DNA of 64,000 bases from Microdochium bolleyi (GCA_001566295.1 KQ964247.1:3410001-3474000); one strand, 5' to 3'. Shown: positions 11,134 to 21,558, numbered from the stretch's first letter. Notes: generated by a model from the sequence alone, not told the origin. Numbers and translations: made by a program.

Positions 11134-13204
11134 ATGAACGGCAAGATCCGATCGTTAGAGGACTCCACGTTTCGTGTGTACGCGTGGTCAAGTGAATAAG
11201 ACTACAAGGCACTCAAGCGGGAGTAGTTGCATCTCGTCAGAGGTGAGGCTCAGGTGATGAGCTTCTCTGGCCAAGCCAATACCTGGAGATTGGCATTTGC
11301 AAGGCCTGCGGCACATTGCACAATGTGCGCTTGGTCGCGCCGGTGCGGAGCATGGCTTTTGTTGGTTAGGAGTACTTGAACACGGATGCGGATGGATGAA
11401 GCATTGCATTAGATGCGAGGTGGCACCCAGGGCCCTCATGGCGTTATATTGATACACCCCATACATTAGTACTGGAGTTTTGAGAGGCTGCTTTGAATAA
11501 ACCTATCATTTCAAAAAGCTCCCAGCCGCGGCCATCGTTCGTTGTGATTTCGAACAGCTGATGCGAGTGCAGACTTGGGAGACAACTTCCTTGCAAGTCA
11601 TGCATTATCCGTTTTAGGCACGGAAAATGGAGAGCGGAGAGGGAGCCAACAACCTTGCCCGTAAGTACAGGAAAGATCAGGACAATGCTAAGAGAAGCAT
11701 AGCGCTGTATAACGCGACTGCCACTTCAAGGTATGTACTGTGAAAAAAACATATCCAGAGGCATCGGACAGAGCGAACACGCAGAGGGCAGAGGGGCTTC
11801 CAACAGGCTTCCAGCTGGAGACCTCCTGGCATTTAAGTCATGGAGCCCTCCGACCCTCTTTTGACCATCAGCATGCTCATCAGCTCGTCAGGGGTCTCCA
11901 TTCCGTCACAGACGATCGTGGCACTGATGTCTCACGAGGCCATGCCGGCATCGATCGCTCCACGGGCGGGCCAATCCGACACCTTGACGGCACAGCGTGG
12001 CCGTCTCGCCATACCACACGCCACGAAGCAGCACTGCCTCCATGATCCTCGCGGTCTAGCCCTGACGAGGGGTACACGATCTCCGATTGTCCACATGTCA
12101 ACCAGACAACCGAACCTTTGTGGCTGTAGGTACTGTCCTGGGGCAGGCGGGGTAGAGCTAGCATGTCGGGGTCCGCGAAGCTATCGACTGCAACCCCTGC
12201 GGCATGGCGCTGGGCTCACCGTAATCGACCAGTGGTCGATTTATGAGCGACGGGACTGGGCGCCTGGGAGGTTGACATGACCTTTGGACGCATCTCTTCC
12301 CTTGTGCTGAACCCCGCCATGCCACCACGCCAAGGAGGGTAAACTCGCTCTCACCAACGGCATGCTCGTAACAAGAGGATGAGAACCGGCTTGTCCTGCT
12401 CGGGGGCCGGTGCGATGTTCCTGGGCACTTGTGGGAGGGACAAGCGGGGTTCTGCGCGACTTGAACCCGGATGTCCCGAAAGCTTGGCTTTCTCTAATGC
12501 AACATCCTATCCTATCCAAGCAATCCATCCACTCGAAGGAGACAACGTGGGTACAGGGGTGGCCTCCTAAGCCACTGACGGCACACGGATACATCGACAT
12601 GCACGAATCCTTGCTATTCATTGAGCTACTATGATGGGAAGCTAGCTTGAAAAGCAACATACCTTTCCTCGTCTGCATAACGACATCATTGGACATGGCT
12701 TGAAAGCGCATGATACTTGGAGCTAGACAAGCTTACAATGTCTCAAGCTGCATGTTACCCCTCATCCCACAGCCTGCACTCGTCAATGAGTTTGGGTCGA
12801 GACGAGGAGGTGCTTGCTACGTCAGCCGCGGTGCTTGTCCCTCTCCTTGGACCGGCGATCTTGCTGAATCTTCTGTTGCCGGCAAGGCCGATGATGCGGA
12901 CGGCCGTCTGCACGGAGTACCTTGATCCTCGCGACGTTAGCTAGTGATAGCTCCGCAAGCTTGAGCTTGAGCTTGCCCCACGATGGTGCCTTGTCAGACG
13001 CGCGGCCGCAAGCCCGTCTCCTCAGCTCATGTAGCTCAAGGCCTGGCAAAGTGCGACAGGCCTCCGTCCCGAGCGAGCGGGGTATCGCGAGATTGTGCTA
13101 TGGTGGCGTGCTTTGAGGGAGCCAAGAATCGCTTGCATGTGGGACTAGGATGTCTTGCCTCGCGTGTGAGCCAATCCCCCAAAACTTTGGTCTGGCCCGG
13201 GAAA

Positions 13205-13235
13205 GCCCCCGATGAGGCCTCATGTCATCGGGGGC
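13205..13235. promoter_or_regulatory. perfect 11-bp inverted repeat upstream of SYG gene
   Basis: GCCCCCGATGA (13205-13215) and TCATCGGGGGC (13225-13235) are exact reverse complements separated by 9 nt. The dyad lies 40 bp before the TATA box. The core CCCC/GGGG arms resemble binding sites of dimeric or C2H2 regulators (the stress element is CCCCT/AGGGG). The binding factor is unknown. Confidence 0.55.
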
Positions 13236-13274
13236 CTGCGGCCTCAGGGCGGGCAGGGGTCCAGTGAGAGAGTC

Positions 13275-13281
13275 TATAAAA
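13275..13281 (+). promoter_or_regulatory. TATA box of the SYG-repeat gene
   Basis: TATAAAA lies 117 bp upstream of the ATG at 13398, inside a short otherwise GC-rich promoter. A TATA box fits a gene switched on by condition rather than a constant housekeeping gene (inference). Confidence 0.6.
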
Positions 13282-13397
13282 CAGGGAACTTCCTCTTTGC
13301 GGCTCGGAAGGCAGAGAGTGTGAAATCAAGCATATCAAACTTCCAATCCACACATCTAAACAAGACCACTTCACAGTAGAAGCCTCCAGCTTACACC

Positions 13398-14479
13398 ATG
13401 GCCTCGTACGGAGACAACGACAACGACAGCGTAAGTCAAAACACACACAGGAGGACGCCATGATCAAGCGTTGCGGAGTTACAAGACGGCCATGATGGCC
13501 GTTCACTTGCCCGCGAACAGATCACAGAGCTTCCCAACCCCCCGGGGCTTTATATAAGTTCACAACACTATGTACTAATTCACCTGCTTTGAACGACGAA
13601 CAGTACGGCTCGTCCAACCGAAGCGGTGGCAACAGCGACAGCTACGGGTCCAGGGACACGAGCGACAGCTATGGCTCCTCGTCTGGTGGCGGCAACACCT
13701 ACGGCTCGTCCCGCAGCAACAACAAGGATGATGACGACAACAACAACAACAACAGCTACGGCTCCAGCGGCCGCAGCGGCCGTGACGGCAACAGCGACAG
13801 CTATGGGTCCAAGGACACGAGCGACAGCTATGGCTCCTCGTCTGGTGGTGGCAACACCTACGGCTCGTCTCGTAGCAACAACAACAGCAATGATGACGAC
13901 AATGATAACAGCTACGGCTCATCCACGACCCGCAGCGGCGGCCTCGGCAACAGTGGGCGCAGCAACGATGACGACAACGACAACGACAACTCGTACGGGA
14001 GCAAGTCGTCGTCTGGCGGCGGCAACAGCTACGGCTCGCGCAACAACGACGACGACAATGACAACAGCTACGGGTCCTCGGGCAACAAGGGCTCCAGCTC
14101 CGGCGCCTATGGCTCGTCCCGCAACAATGACGACGACAACGACAACAGCTACGGCTCCTCGAGCAACAAGAACACCAGCGACAGCTACGGCTCCTCGTCT
14201 GGCGGCGGCAACAGCTACGGCTCGTCTCGCAGCAACAACAACAACAATGATGACGACAATGACAACAGCTACGGCTCGTCCACCACCCGCAGCGGTGGCC
14301 TCGGTAGCAGCGGGCGCAGCAACGATGACGACAATGACAACTCGTACGGGAGCAAGTCCTCGTCGGGCGGAGGCTACGGCTCGCGCAACAATGACGATGA
14401 CAACGACAACTCGTACGGCTCGCGCTCGGGTGGTGGCAGTGGCAGCTACGGCAGCAGCCGCGACAACGACAACTACTAG
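13398..14479 (+). CDS. low-complexity SYG-repeat protein, dehydrin-like candidate
   Basis: Exon 1 (13398-13430) encodes MASYGDNDNDS; a 173-nt intron leads to exon 2 (13604-14479); 302 aa. The protein has 22 YG cores, mostly in the contexts SYGSS, SYGSK and SYGSR, set among acidic-polar spacers such as NNDDDNDNS and Gly/Ser runs such as SSSGGGN. It contains no Glu, Gln, His, Cys, Phe, Trp, Ile, Val or Pro, and only two Leu and two Ala, so it cannot form a normal folded core and should be soluble and disordered. No signal peptide or membrane segment. The repeated D-S-Y-G-S blocks recall fungal dehydrin-like stress proteins (Dpr/DHN1 type), and the spaced [G/S]Y[G/S] pattern recalls condensate-forming domains such as FUS; both are resemblances by eye. 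The promoter (dyad, AGGGG, TATA) fits stress induction. Intron 1 itself contains TATATAA at 13551-13557. Confidence 0.85.
13655..14451 (+). repeat. internal coding repeats of the SYG gene
   Basis: A block beginning DTSDSYGSSSGGG starts at 13655, 13814 and, as NTSDSYGSSSGGG, at 14171. The copies at 13814 and 14171 stay similar for about 85 codons (through TTRSGGLG, the DDDNDN spacers and SYGSKSSSGGG). This implies a duplication with a 357-bp (119-codon) period, besides a shorter 159-bp (53-codon) one. Copies differ by scattered synonymous changes and small in-frame indels. Confidence 0.85.
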
Positions 14480-14566
14480 GGGTTATGCAGATGGCTTGGG
14501 CACCCAGGGGCACTTCCATCATAGAAGATGGCTTGTTGATTTACGTTGACATAATTCAGAAATTAG

Positions 14567-16502
14567 CTAGTTACCGCTAGTAAGGGAAGATTGGCTCAAC
14601 ACGAAGCTTCGTGGCAACAGCGACGAGGGGTTGGCTCCCTGTGACACTGCTTTTCGCTCCCCAAAGTTGTAGCCCCCAAGACCGGACTCTGTGCTTGTAT
14701 AATGGTAGTTGTCTCCATCGTCACCACTCGCATCATCCTGCAGTGTGGCACCTCCCAACATGCTGATTATGTCGTCAATATCGTCGCCAGCTAGCGTGGA
14801 AAAGTCGTCTCGAAGTGAAAAGTTGGCGGAGAACGTGTTGGAGTCATTTTGCTTGACCGACGCGGGGATCTTGTCCTTGATTAACTTGAGGCCGTCGGCT
14901 CGCACCCGCTTGAGCATTCGCTCGAGCATCTTTTCCCTAGCGTCTTTCGGCGGCTGGCCTTGCGACTTGAGCACGTCGGGCAGTCGCCAGCTCATGTACA
15001 GGTTGTTGTGGGTAGGACGATGGCCCACGCTCGAGCTGTGTTCTTCGAAGTAGTACTTGCACAGTCTGCACAGTGGCTTGCTGGTTCCAATGTACATGCG
15101 TGCTCTCCCCCCTTCGAAGAAACGGTCTGCCGAGATCCCCTCGCCCGTGAATTCGAGAAAGTTGAGGAGCAGAACTTCGCTGTGCACGATGGGCCGGAAA
15201 CCACTCTTTGTGAACTCCTCCTCGATGCGCCGATCCAGGTCGAATAGCTGGAGCTGTTCGACATACTCGCGATTGCGGACGATGTCGCTTTGTCGCCGAG
15301 TCATGCGCCCAACAATGCCGGCTGCCGTCAAGCTCTTCTCCCTCCACGTCTTTCCCACAAGCGGTCTGCTTGAGTCAACATAGAATACCTGGAAGTTGGC
15401 AAAGAGAGCAGGCCACATGTCACGGGCCTTAAGGATGCATTGCAGAGACTTCGGATACGCCAGGATGCGGCTCATGGCGTGCTGAAAATCATGCCAGCAT
15501 TTGTCACTTGGGCGATCAAGCTGGGGCAGCCCTCTGACATGCTGGGCGATTAGTTGGCCCGCCTTCGAGTTTTCGAGCTGGGTAAGTCGACGCATGAGTC
15601 GCTCGTAGCCATAGACGACTGCAATGGTGATTAGCCTTTCATTGGAGAGTGACACGAAGATTCTAGATGAGGTAGTAGTAAGACTGACAGCCGGAGTTGT
15701 TATCCTCAGACACAATAGAGTATTTGGGGAACTCGATTGATTCGCGGATTCTCCCAAGGCCGAGTCTCACAAGATTGCCTAGTCAAAATAAGGTGTATAA
15801 GCAAAGGAAGAATCAAGTGTACAAAAAGCGGTGTTGGCATCTGGATATCTTACTTTCTGATTCAAACAGATTGTTCTCTTGGTTGTGGCATTGTTCAATG
15901 CAGCGCTTCAACTCGCCCAAATACCACGTGAGTCTGTCTTGATTGAAGTGAATAATGTCCCGCAGGATATTGCTTCGATAGGCATTCACAGTGCCCTTCA
16001 CGAGCTGAACCTTGCGCAGAAGAGCAACGACATATGCCCTCGTCTCATCCAACTGTGGTCTGGTCCGCCGGTTCGAAGCGAACCAATAGTGGGCGATCGT
16101 GTCTCGGGTTTCAGGTCGTTCGCTACGAAGAATCGTGAAGGACGTGATGGTCATCCCATGATCACCCTTAATGTTGTCGCAGACGTGTGCCAGCTTGTAC
16201 ACAAATGCACGGAACAGTTCGTCAGGATCCTCCAGCTCTGCCGTCGCCGGAATTGGAGAGGTCAAAGGAGACGATGCTTCTCTGTCTGCAGAATCGAGGT
16301 CGTGACTCGGCGTTGTAGCAGAGTTCAACAGCACTTTCGTCAGAGCGACTGCCTCGAGAAGAAGGAAGTTCGGCCTGGACGGCACTGGCACGAGTGCTGT
16401 GTACGGGATCAGCCACTGCATCAATTTTTCGCCGCCGTGAGGACACTTCCAAGCCCTATACTTACCAGCTTGCGTGTCTTCAGGATGATCAGGTTGAGCC
16501 AT
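14567..16502 (-). CDS. OTT_1508-like deaminase-fold protein
   Basis: Exons 16502-15854, 15778-15689 and 15618-14567 join to 596 aa (introns 75 and 70 nt; the second uses the weaker donor GTCAGT). The C-terminal half has the zinc-site pattern of the deaminase superfamily: H392-S-E394 in VHSEVLLLNFLEF and C430-RL-C433 in TSKPLCRLCKYYFEEH, followed by RPTHNNLYMSW. I recognise this layout from the OTT_1508 family (Pfam PF14441), common and often multicopy in filamentous fungi, function unknown. The first 380 residues are mostly helical and have no name I can give. The last 90 residues are acidic and Ser-rich. The first in-frame ATG is 16502; upstream the frame opens only with GTG. A TATATAG on minus near 16700 is a plausible TATA. 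A 50-nt GT-AG stretch (16465-16416) looks like an intron but would break the frame, so it was not used. Confidence 0.83.
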
Positions 16503-17508
16503 TGTGACTGGCGTGCGATTCTTGCTTTGAATAGACCCGTGTGCAAGGCTTGCCTTTTCGTCAGATGAGTTGGCCACTACCCAATAGACCACATTTAGAG
16601 AATGAGGGAAACTGGTTTTCGCAGAGGATCGTGCAAATGCGGAAGTTTCATGCGTAAATTAGTCGAGCTTGTTGCATGTTCGAAAAGAACCTCTATATAG
16701 GATGCACTTTGGATGGTTGGTCCTTCCAAGTCAAGAACAGGCATGAACCAGAGAGAACACAGGGATCCGCATCAGTCTCGCACGGCGGATTTGGATCGAA
16801 CAGCAGTCACCTCTGCGATGTATTTCCAGGATATGCCAGGCTGACACCTGTGTTGGCCGTCGGCATAGAAGTGCATGCGACATTCGATCCTTGTCGATGT
16901 GTTGTACTGGCCCGAGTCGGCCTTGCAGTCATGTGTTGCACTCGAGCGCGCCAAGCAGAAGAGAACCGTCAGCGATGGAAGAAGAGGACGACCAACTCCT
17001 CTGCACGTCGTCGAATGAGAACCGCACGCACCACAGCCTGCCTGAGGCAGCTGCAGGCTACTGAACGGGGACCACAGTCACCACACCACTACGCCAAAAC
17101 TCACCAATCACGCCCTCGAATTGGCGATGCGCCTAGTCGTGCGGGAGGCCAAATTGTGTTGCTTTGGCGCTGCACGATGATACCTTACGAGACCACGATA
17201 CTCTCTCTGGCATTATCGCGAAGCGTTTTGCTTACTAATTGGCTGGCCACGTTCGGCGGGCATTCTCTCAAGTGTTGGTTAGGCTTCTGGCCCAACACGG
17301 CCACTGGCCAATTCCGAGGCTGAGGCTGAGTCTGAGGCCTGTCCGGGGTGGTGATTAGATGTCAGGACAGTCCAATGCTTCCCCGTTTTGCAACTCAATA
17401 CGAAGAGTTTGTCTATATAAGATGCCGCATCCTCCTGATCTGTGATGTCAAGAAGAGTCACAGTCGCGTTCATCACGTCTCGAATCCAACATTGGACCGA
17501 GTGACAAC
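16503..17508. other. divergent intergenic region
   Basis: One kilobase upstream of both the deaminase-like and the zinc-finger gene. It holds TATA-like sites for each direction (around 16693-16700 and 17414-17420). A 215-codon plus-strand frame (16676-17323) shows no recognisable feature and is not called. Confidence 0.5.
17414..17420 (+). promoter_or_regulatory. TATA box of the C2H2 gene
   Basis: TATATAA lies 95 bp upstream of the ATG at 17509, a normal distance for a fungal TATA promoter. Confidence 0.55.
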
Positions 17509-18643
17509 ATGAGCTTTCGTGACTCTTGGCCCGACGACCCTGGCTCTGATGAGCTCAACGGCAGCTTTGTGGACTTTCATTTTTCCCACAGCCCTGATCA
17601 TACTACATTCTCCGGTTTGGTAGACGATGATCTCACCTATGGATCCTACGACATAGCGCCGGTACTCGGGATCAATGACTCCGATTTCCCTGGGTACCTC
17701 GAAGCAGGACAGGAGTTTTTGCACCCTGGCAACGACGGTCAGCAGTGATCATTACCTTTGGAGGCACCAATTGCTGACTTGCACGTCGTATCTAGGATAT
17801 ACTTGCTACAACAACCAGCAGGCATCCCTTGATGGCACAGTGCCGCTCCCCGATAACGTAGGAGGCTTCGCACCCGGGATCCATGGACACGTACAGCAGG
17901 ACCAGGCTTTCGCTGAGCTCCTAGCTGCGGCCTCGCGATTCGAGCCCTCTCTCGCCTTTGACCCTTCTGAGTTGTCCAACGACTACGATTCCACCGACCC
18001 AATTTAGTTGCGTGGGGAGCCCCCCGGGCCCGGCGATATTACCCCTGAGCCCGAGGCGGAATCGTCGTCGTCGGACGGTCAAGAAGAGTTTGAGGCTGAG
18101 GAGGCTTTCATGGAGGATTCAGAGTACCGTGACATGTCGAGTGTCTTGAACGACAACGGTATGTATGAATTGTCCCAGTGTGTGCGTAGGATCTCATCAT
18201 TTGGATTCAGGACAGCAGAACCCGGGTCATGGCTGGTGTTGCGGACAGTGGTTCAGGATCGGGACGGAGCTAAAGTGAGTTTACCAATTACCGCAACGAC
18301 TGTCCCAATTATCTGGATTCAAGAGGACCTACTAAAGCAGCTCCTCCGTCTCTTTAGTAGGCACATTCCCTTGCACACAAAGCCCTTCCCCTGTGAATGG
18401 GGCACCAACGACCGGGCACCATGCACTAAGAGGTTTCGGGCTAAGAAGGAGCGTGAGAAGCACTACAGGACCTGTCATCCACTGCGAGCTCAACTGGAGG
18501 GAATCCCTGAACACTTCAGATGCGAGCACTGTGGTGACAAGGTGCGTCGTCGCGACTATCTCAAGAGGCACTACAAGTCGTGTACGACATTGAATCCAGG
18601 CAGACAGAGGGGCAAGAAGGGGGCCAGAAAGGCAGATGAGTAG
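17509..18643 (+). CDS. atypical C2H2 zinc-finger protein with in-frame stop
   Basis: Likely DNA-binding protein. Exons by frame and splice signals: 17509-17737, 17796-18158, 18211-18274 and 18358-18643 (introns 58, 52 and 83 nt). The N-terminal 150 residues are acidic and unstructured; a middle part has GHGWCCGQWF, a Cys-Trp motif common in fungal zinc-finger proteins. The C-terminus has one wide finger (CEWG...PC, then H...CH, residues of KPFPCEWGTND) and one C2HC finger (FRCEHCGDK...H...C), then a basic Arg/Lys tail. The odd point is TAG at 18005-18007 inside exon 2, with both sides in the same frame and both protein-like. A phase-0 intron of 150 nt (17858-18007, GTAGGA...TTTAG) or 117 nt (17891-18007) would remove it exactly. 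Otherwise it needs readthrough or is a nonsense allele. With the 150-nt intron the product is 263 aa. Confidence 0.65.
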
Positions 18644-19495
18644 GGAATTTTCTCACAGGGTTCACAGCCGGTCATAGTGGTTGAAACTTGCAGTTGTCTC
18701 CGCGTTTTCGGGGTCCTGATGTTTGTGGTGTTGCGTGCCAACACAGCAATGTTGATATGGTTTGTTCACCGTTACCCTCAAGGCCGTATCACAACGGGCT
18801 CTCCAATGCTTGAGGCCTCCAGTTTGGCGTCTTCCAGTACGGGACTCATTCAACAAGCCCTCGGAAATGCCTGCCGGTCCGGATCTACAGCTGTCATACC
18901 AGCATAGTACTCACCCGACGTTGGATACTTATTTTATACTTCTGGCCACAATTGCCCCTCGCCTCACTGGGAGACCAGTATCCCTTTCTGTCGGGGAGAC
19001 ATGTGCAAGCCGAAAAGATTGTACCGTAAAGCTTGGTCCTACAGATCCGGGCATCTACAGCACCTGCCTCTTTTCTCACAACTTTCTTCATGGTTCCTTC
19101 ATTATTCTGCTCTTCCTTCCTTCCCTAGGGCGGTCCAAGGCCAGAGCATTCGAACAGTCACAATCCCACCTCGAGCTTGGCTTTCAAGGCTTCGCAATGG
19201 CGTGATTGAGAAGGCGATGCCGTGTAAGCTGCCCAAATCCGGGGTAGCGCGTTCTGATTGGTCACCAAGCCCTGGTGCCTCGGCATCTGGGGCTGGCTCC
19301 GGCGATCATCCATCTTCTGCCGACAGCTTACAAACCTCCAACAACTCACAACTGCTTCTCTTGGTCACATCTCAAAGGTGTCCTCTCACAAACAAAACTA
19401 CAAATCCCTGCGCTGTTCAAGATACATCTTTGGAACCCGTGCAACCACAAAATACTGCAGCAGGGACACCATTCCAGACACCCAAACATTCGAGG
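18644..19495. other. intergenic: dehydrogenase upstream region
   Basis: About 850 nt between two plus-strand genes. Nothing recognisable; overlapping short frames only. Confidence 0.5.
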
Positions 19496-21121
19496 ATGGA
19501 GCCACAGAGAGTCGCCCTCGTGGTGGGTGCATCTCGCGGCATTGGCCGGCAGGTCGCAGTCGATCTCGCTAGGAACGGATATGCAGGTGTGTAATTGTGC
19601 AAGTCTCAACCCGTCTCGCCTCACGTCTACTACTCTTGCACTTTGGGATGCAGGAGAACTGGAAAAGAAGAAACAAGGGGAAGAAGCACATCACTGCACA
19701 ATCAACGTCTCTCCTTCCGCAATGGCTTCGTTGACAGGTCCACGTCTCGCGACTTTTTCCTCGACATTCCCAATGAGCTTCCCCTTGTCCTCCAGCCATT
19801 TGTCACTTCTGAATGTGTGGTATCTCCAATTGCATCAAGTACTTACGTTAACCCGTGCGCTGCCATAGTCGTCGTAGCAGCAAAGTCGACGAGCGACGCC
19901 TCGGCGACGCACCCGTTCCCGCCGGATCCCAACTCCCCACAGTCGACCATCAACACGGTCGAGCGAGAGATCAGGGAAGGCGGCGGGACGGCGACGGCCA
20001 TGGCCGTGGACGTCAGAGACCCTGAGAGCGTGCAGCGGCTCGTGGACAGTGTCGTCAAGGTGAGCTCACCCAGACCTCTCTCTCTCCCGCTTGCCCTGAT
20101 TCCTCTCAGAGTTCTTTTTCTCTGCCTCCGGGGATTTTTGTCCAATACGGATATGATAGAGACGAGGAGGCCACTCCGACCGTCTCCAGATGCTCCCGCC
20201 GTGTCGTGTTGTAATCCTTTCGCTTCGCGCACAAGGTCCACTAATTGACGGCATCCCCAAACAGATATACAACCGCCTCGATGTCCTGGTCTACAACTCT
20301 GGCGCGATATGGTGGGCGTCCGTCGAGGACACACCCCTGAAGCGCTTCCAGCTCATGCAGCGCGTAAACCCGGAGGGTCTGTACGCGACGGTTCAGGCGA
20401 GCCTGCCGCACCTCAAGAAGAGCGTCGGCAGCAGCAGCAGCAGCTCCACCGCCGCCGCCGGAGGAGGATCCGGCCGCATCATCGTCGTCAGCCCGCCGAT
20501 ATACAGCCGCTTCTTCCGCGGCAAGACGGCCTACGCGATGGGGAAAGTCGGGATGAGCGTGCTGACAAAGGGCCTGGCGATGGACCTTGAGCGGCAGGGC
20601 CTGGCGGACAGGATGGCCATCACGAGCATCTGGCCGGCTGTGGTACGTCTCTACGATTTTGTGTATCTCCCACCTCTCGGTCGATTTACCCTCGCGCACC
20701 CCCCCTCCTCCTTTCAGACGATCGCAGAACCACGGTGCTGACACCGAAACAGGCCATAGAGTCTGGCGCGACCAGGGCCCTCCTCCAGTCCACCCCTTCC
20801 GAGGCAAAGGACCTGCGCAAGCCCACGATCTTCTCCGATGCGATCCTCGCCATGCTCCGCGCGCCCGCGGCCGTGGTGAACGGCCGGCTTGAGCTGGACG
20901 AGGACTTCCTCCGCACGCCCGAAGGTGGTGCGGTCACCGACTTTGACAAGTATGCTCTCGTTCCTCGGCCTGAGGGTTATCAAGCCAACGACGCGGAATG
21001 GGTTCCTCCGAGGAGGATCATGCCGAATGCATTGCCCGACCTGCGTGTCGCCGAGCAAGATGACGAGGGTAAGAGGATGAATAGTGCTGCTGCCAGAAAA
21101 GACAGCAAGGCAAAGCTATAG
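19496..21121 (+). CDS. short-chain dehydrogenase/reductase, HSDL2-like
   Basis: NAD(P)-dependent oxidoreductase with a Rossmann fold. Four exons: 19496-19586, 19869-20059, 20265-20642, 20753-21121; introns of 282, 205 and 110 nt are long for this window; 342 aa. Cofactor loop G11ASRGIG17; V-Y-NSGA at 104-108 replaces the usual NNAG; the catalytic set is S170, Y184 and K188 (YAMGK). The motifs LPHL, RIIVVSPP and AITSIWP, together with YAMGKVGMS, match hydroxysteroid-dehydrogenase-like protein 2, but no SCP2 lipid-binding domain follows. The C-terminal 60 residues are charged and end KAKL, so a peroxisomal C-terminal signal (AKL) is possible: A-K-L is an accepted PTS1 form, and HSDL2 proteins are peroxisomal in other eukaryotes. 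A Ser/Ala/Gly insertion (about 150-164) widens a loop. The substrate is unknown. Confidence 0.9.
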
Positions 21122-21558
21122 AGGCGGCCATATGAAGCATGCAGTATGATGCTGTGAGAGTTGGGGCCCTAACAGCGATGCTTGGCCATGAACGGCGTGA
21201 TTTCACGATACGGACTGCAACAAAGTAGGAAGGCTCAAGTAATTTTCTACCTTGATGATTCTATCTGCTTCTCACTGGTGGAGAAATGTCTAGGTTGATC
21301 CAGGAGTGCGATCTTCCATGATTATGCTTGCCTCCATATCCAGAGTAGCACCGGCGCCTCCAAGAAGAACATTACAACAAATTGATAGCCGTGATCCTGT
21401 CCCGTTTGCATACCATTAAAGACTCCGAACCCATGCCAACCATGTATTACTTTCTGAGCGGTGCGACCATGCCAGTGAGACGGATGACATAGTAAAGACG
21501 TGCTCGGCCACTGCTAACAAGTGCTGTTGTGACTGCACATGATCAACGTGAGTGGTGC
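21122..21558. other. convergent intergenic region
   Basis: About 440 nt between two convergent genes; expected to contain both 3' UTRs. Nothing else seen. Confidence 0.5.

Larger units (their letters stand above)
11134..13397. other. intergenic: upstream of the SYG-repeat gene
   Basis: About 2.3 kb without a supported gene. Short frames on both strands lack domains. The 3' 200 nt contain a perfect inverted repeat, an AGGGG element (13256-13260) and a TATA box, entered separately. The rest shows nothing I can name. Confidence 0.55.

Noticed and set aside
12400..12500. tRNA-like T-loop (GGTTCAAGTC on minus)
   Set aside because: The flanking bases do not pair as a T stem and no acceptor or anticodon arm is found.
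13575..14522. 315-codon antisense frame rich in Cys/Arg/Ser and a 307-codon plus frame rich in Ala/Thr
   Set aside because: Both are by-products of the repetitive SYG codons, which leave every frame open. Their start codons and composition do not look like proteins, and the SYG frame has the splice site, promoter and conserved repeat.
16416..16465. 50-nt GT-AG intron in the first exon of the deaminase-like gene
   Set aside because: It has good splice signals but removing it shifts the frame, and no alternative start restores it, so the unspliced frame was kept.
16676..17323. 215-codon plus-strand frame starting with ATG
   Set aside because: No domain, signal peptide or intron logic; amino-acid composition looks random and it lies in the divergent promoter of two supported genes.
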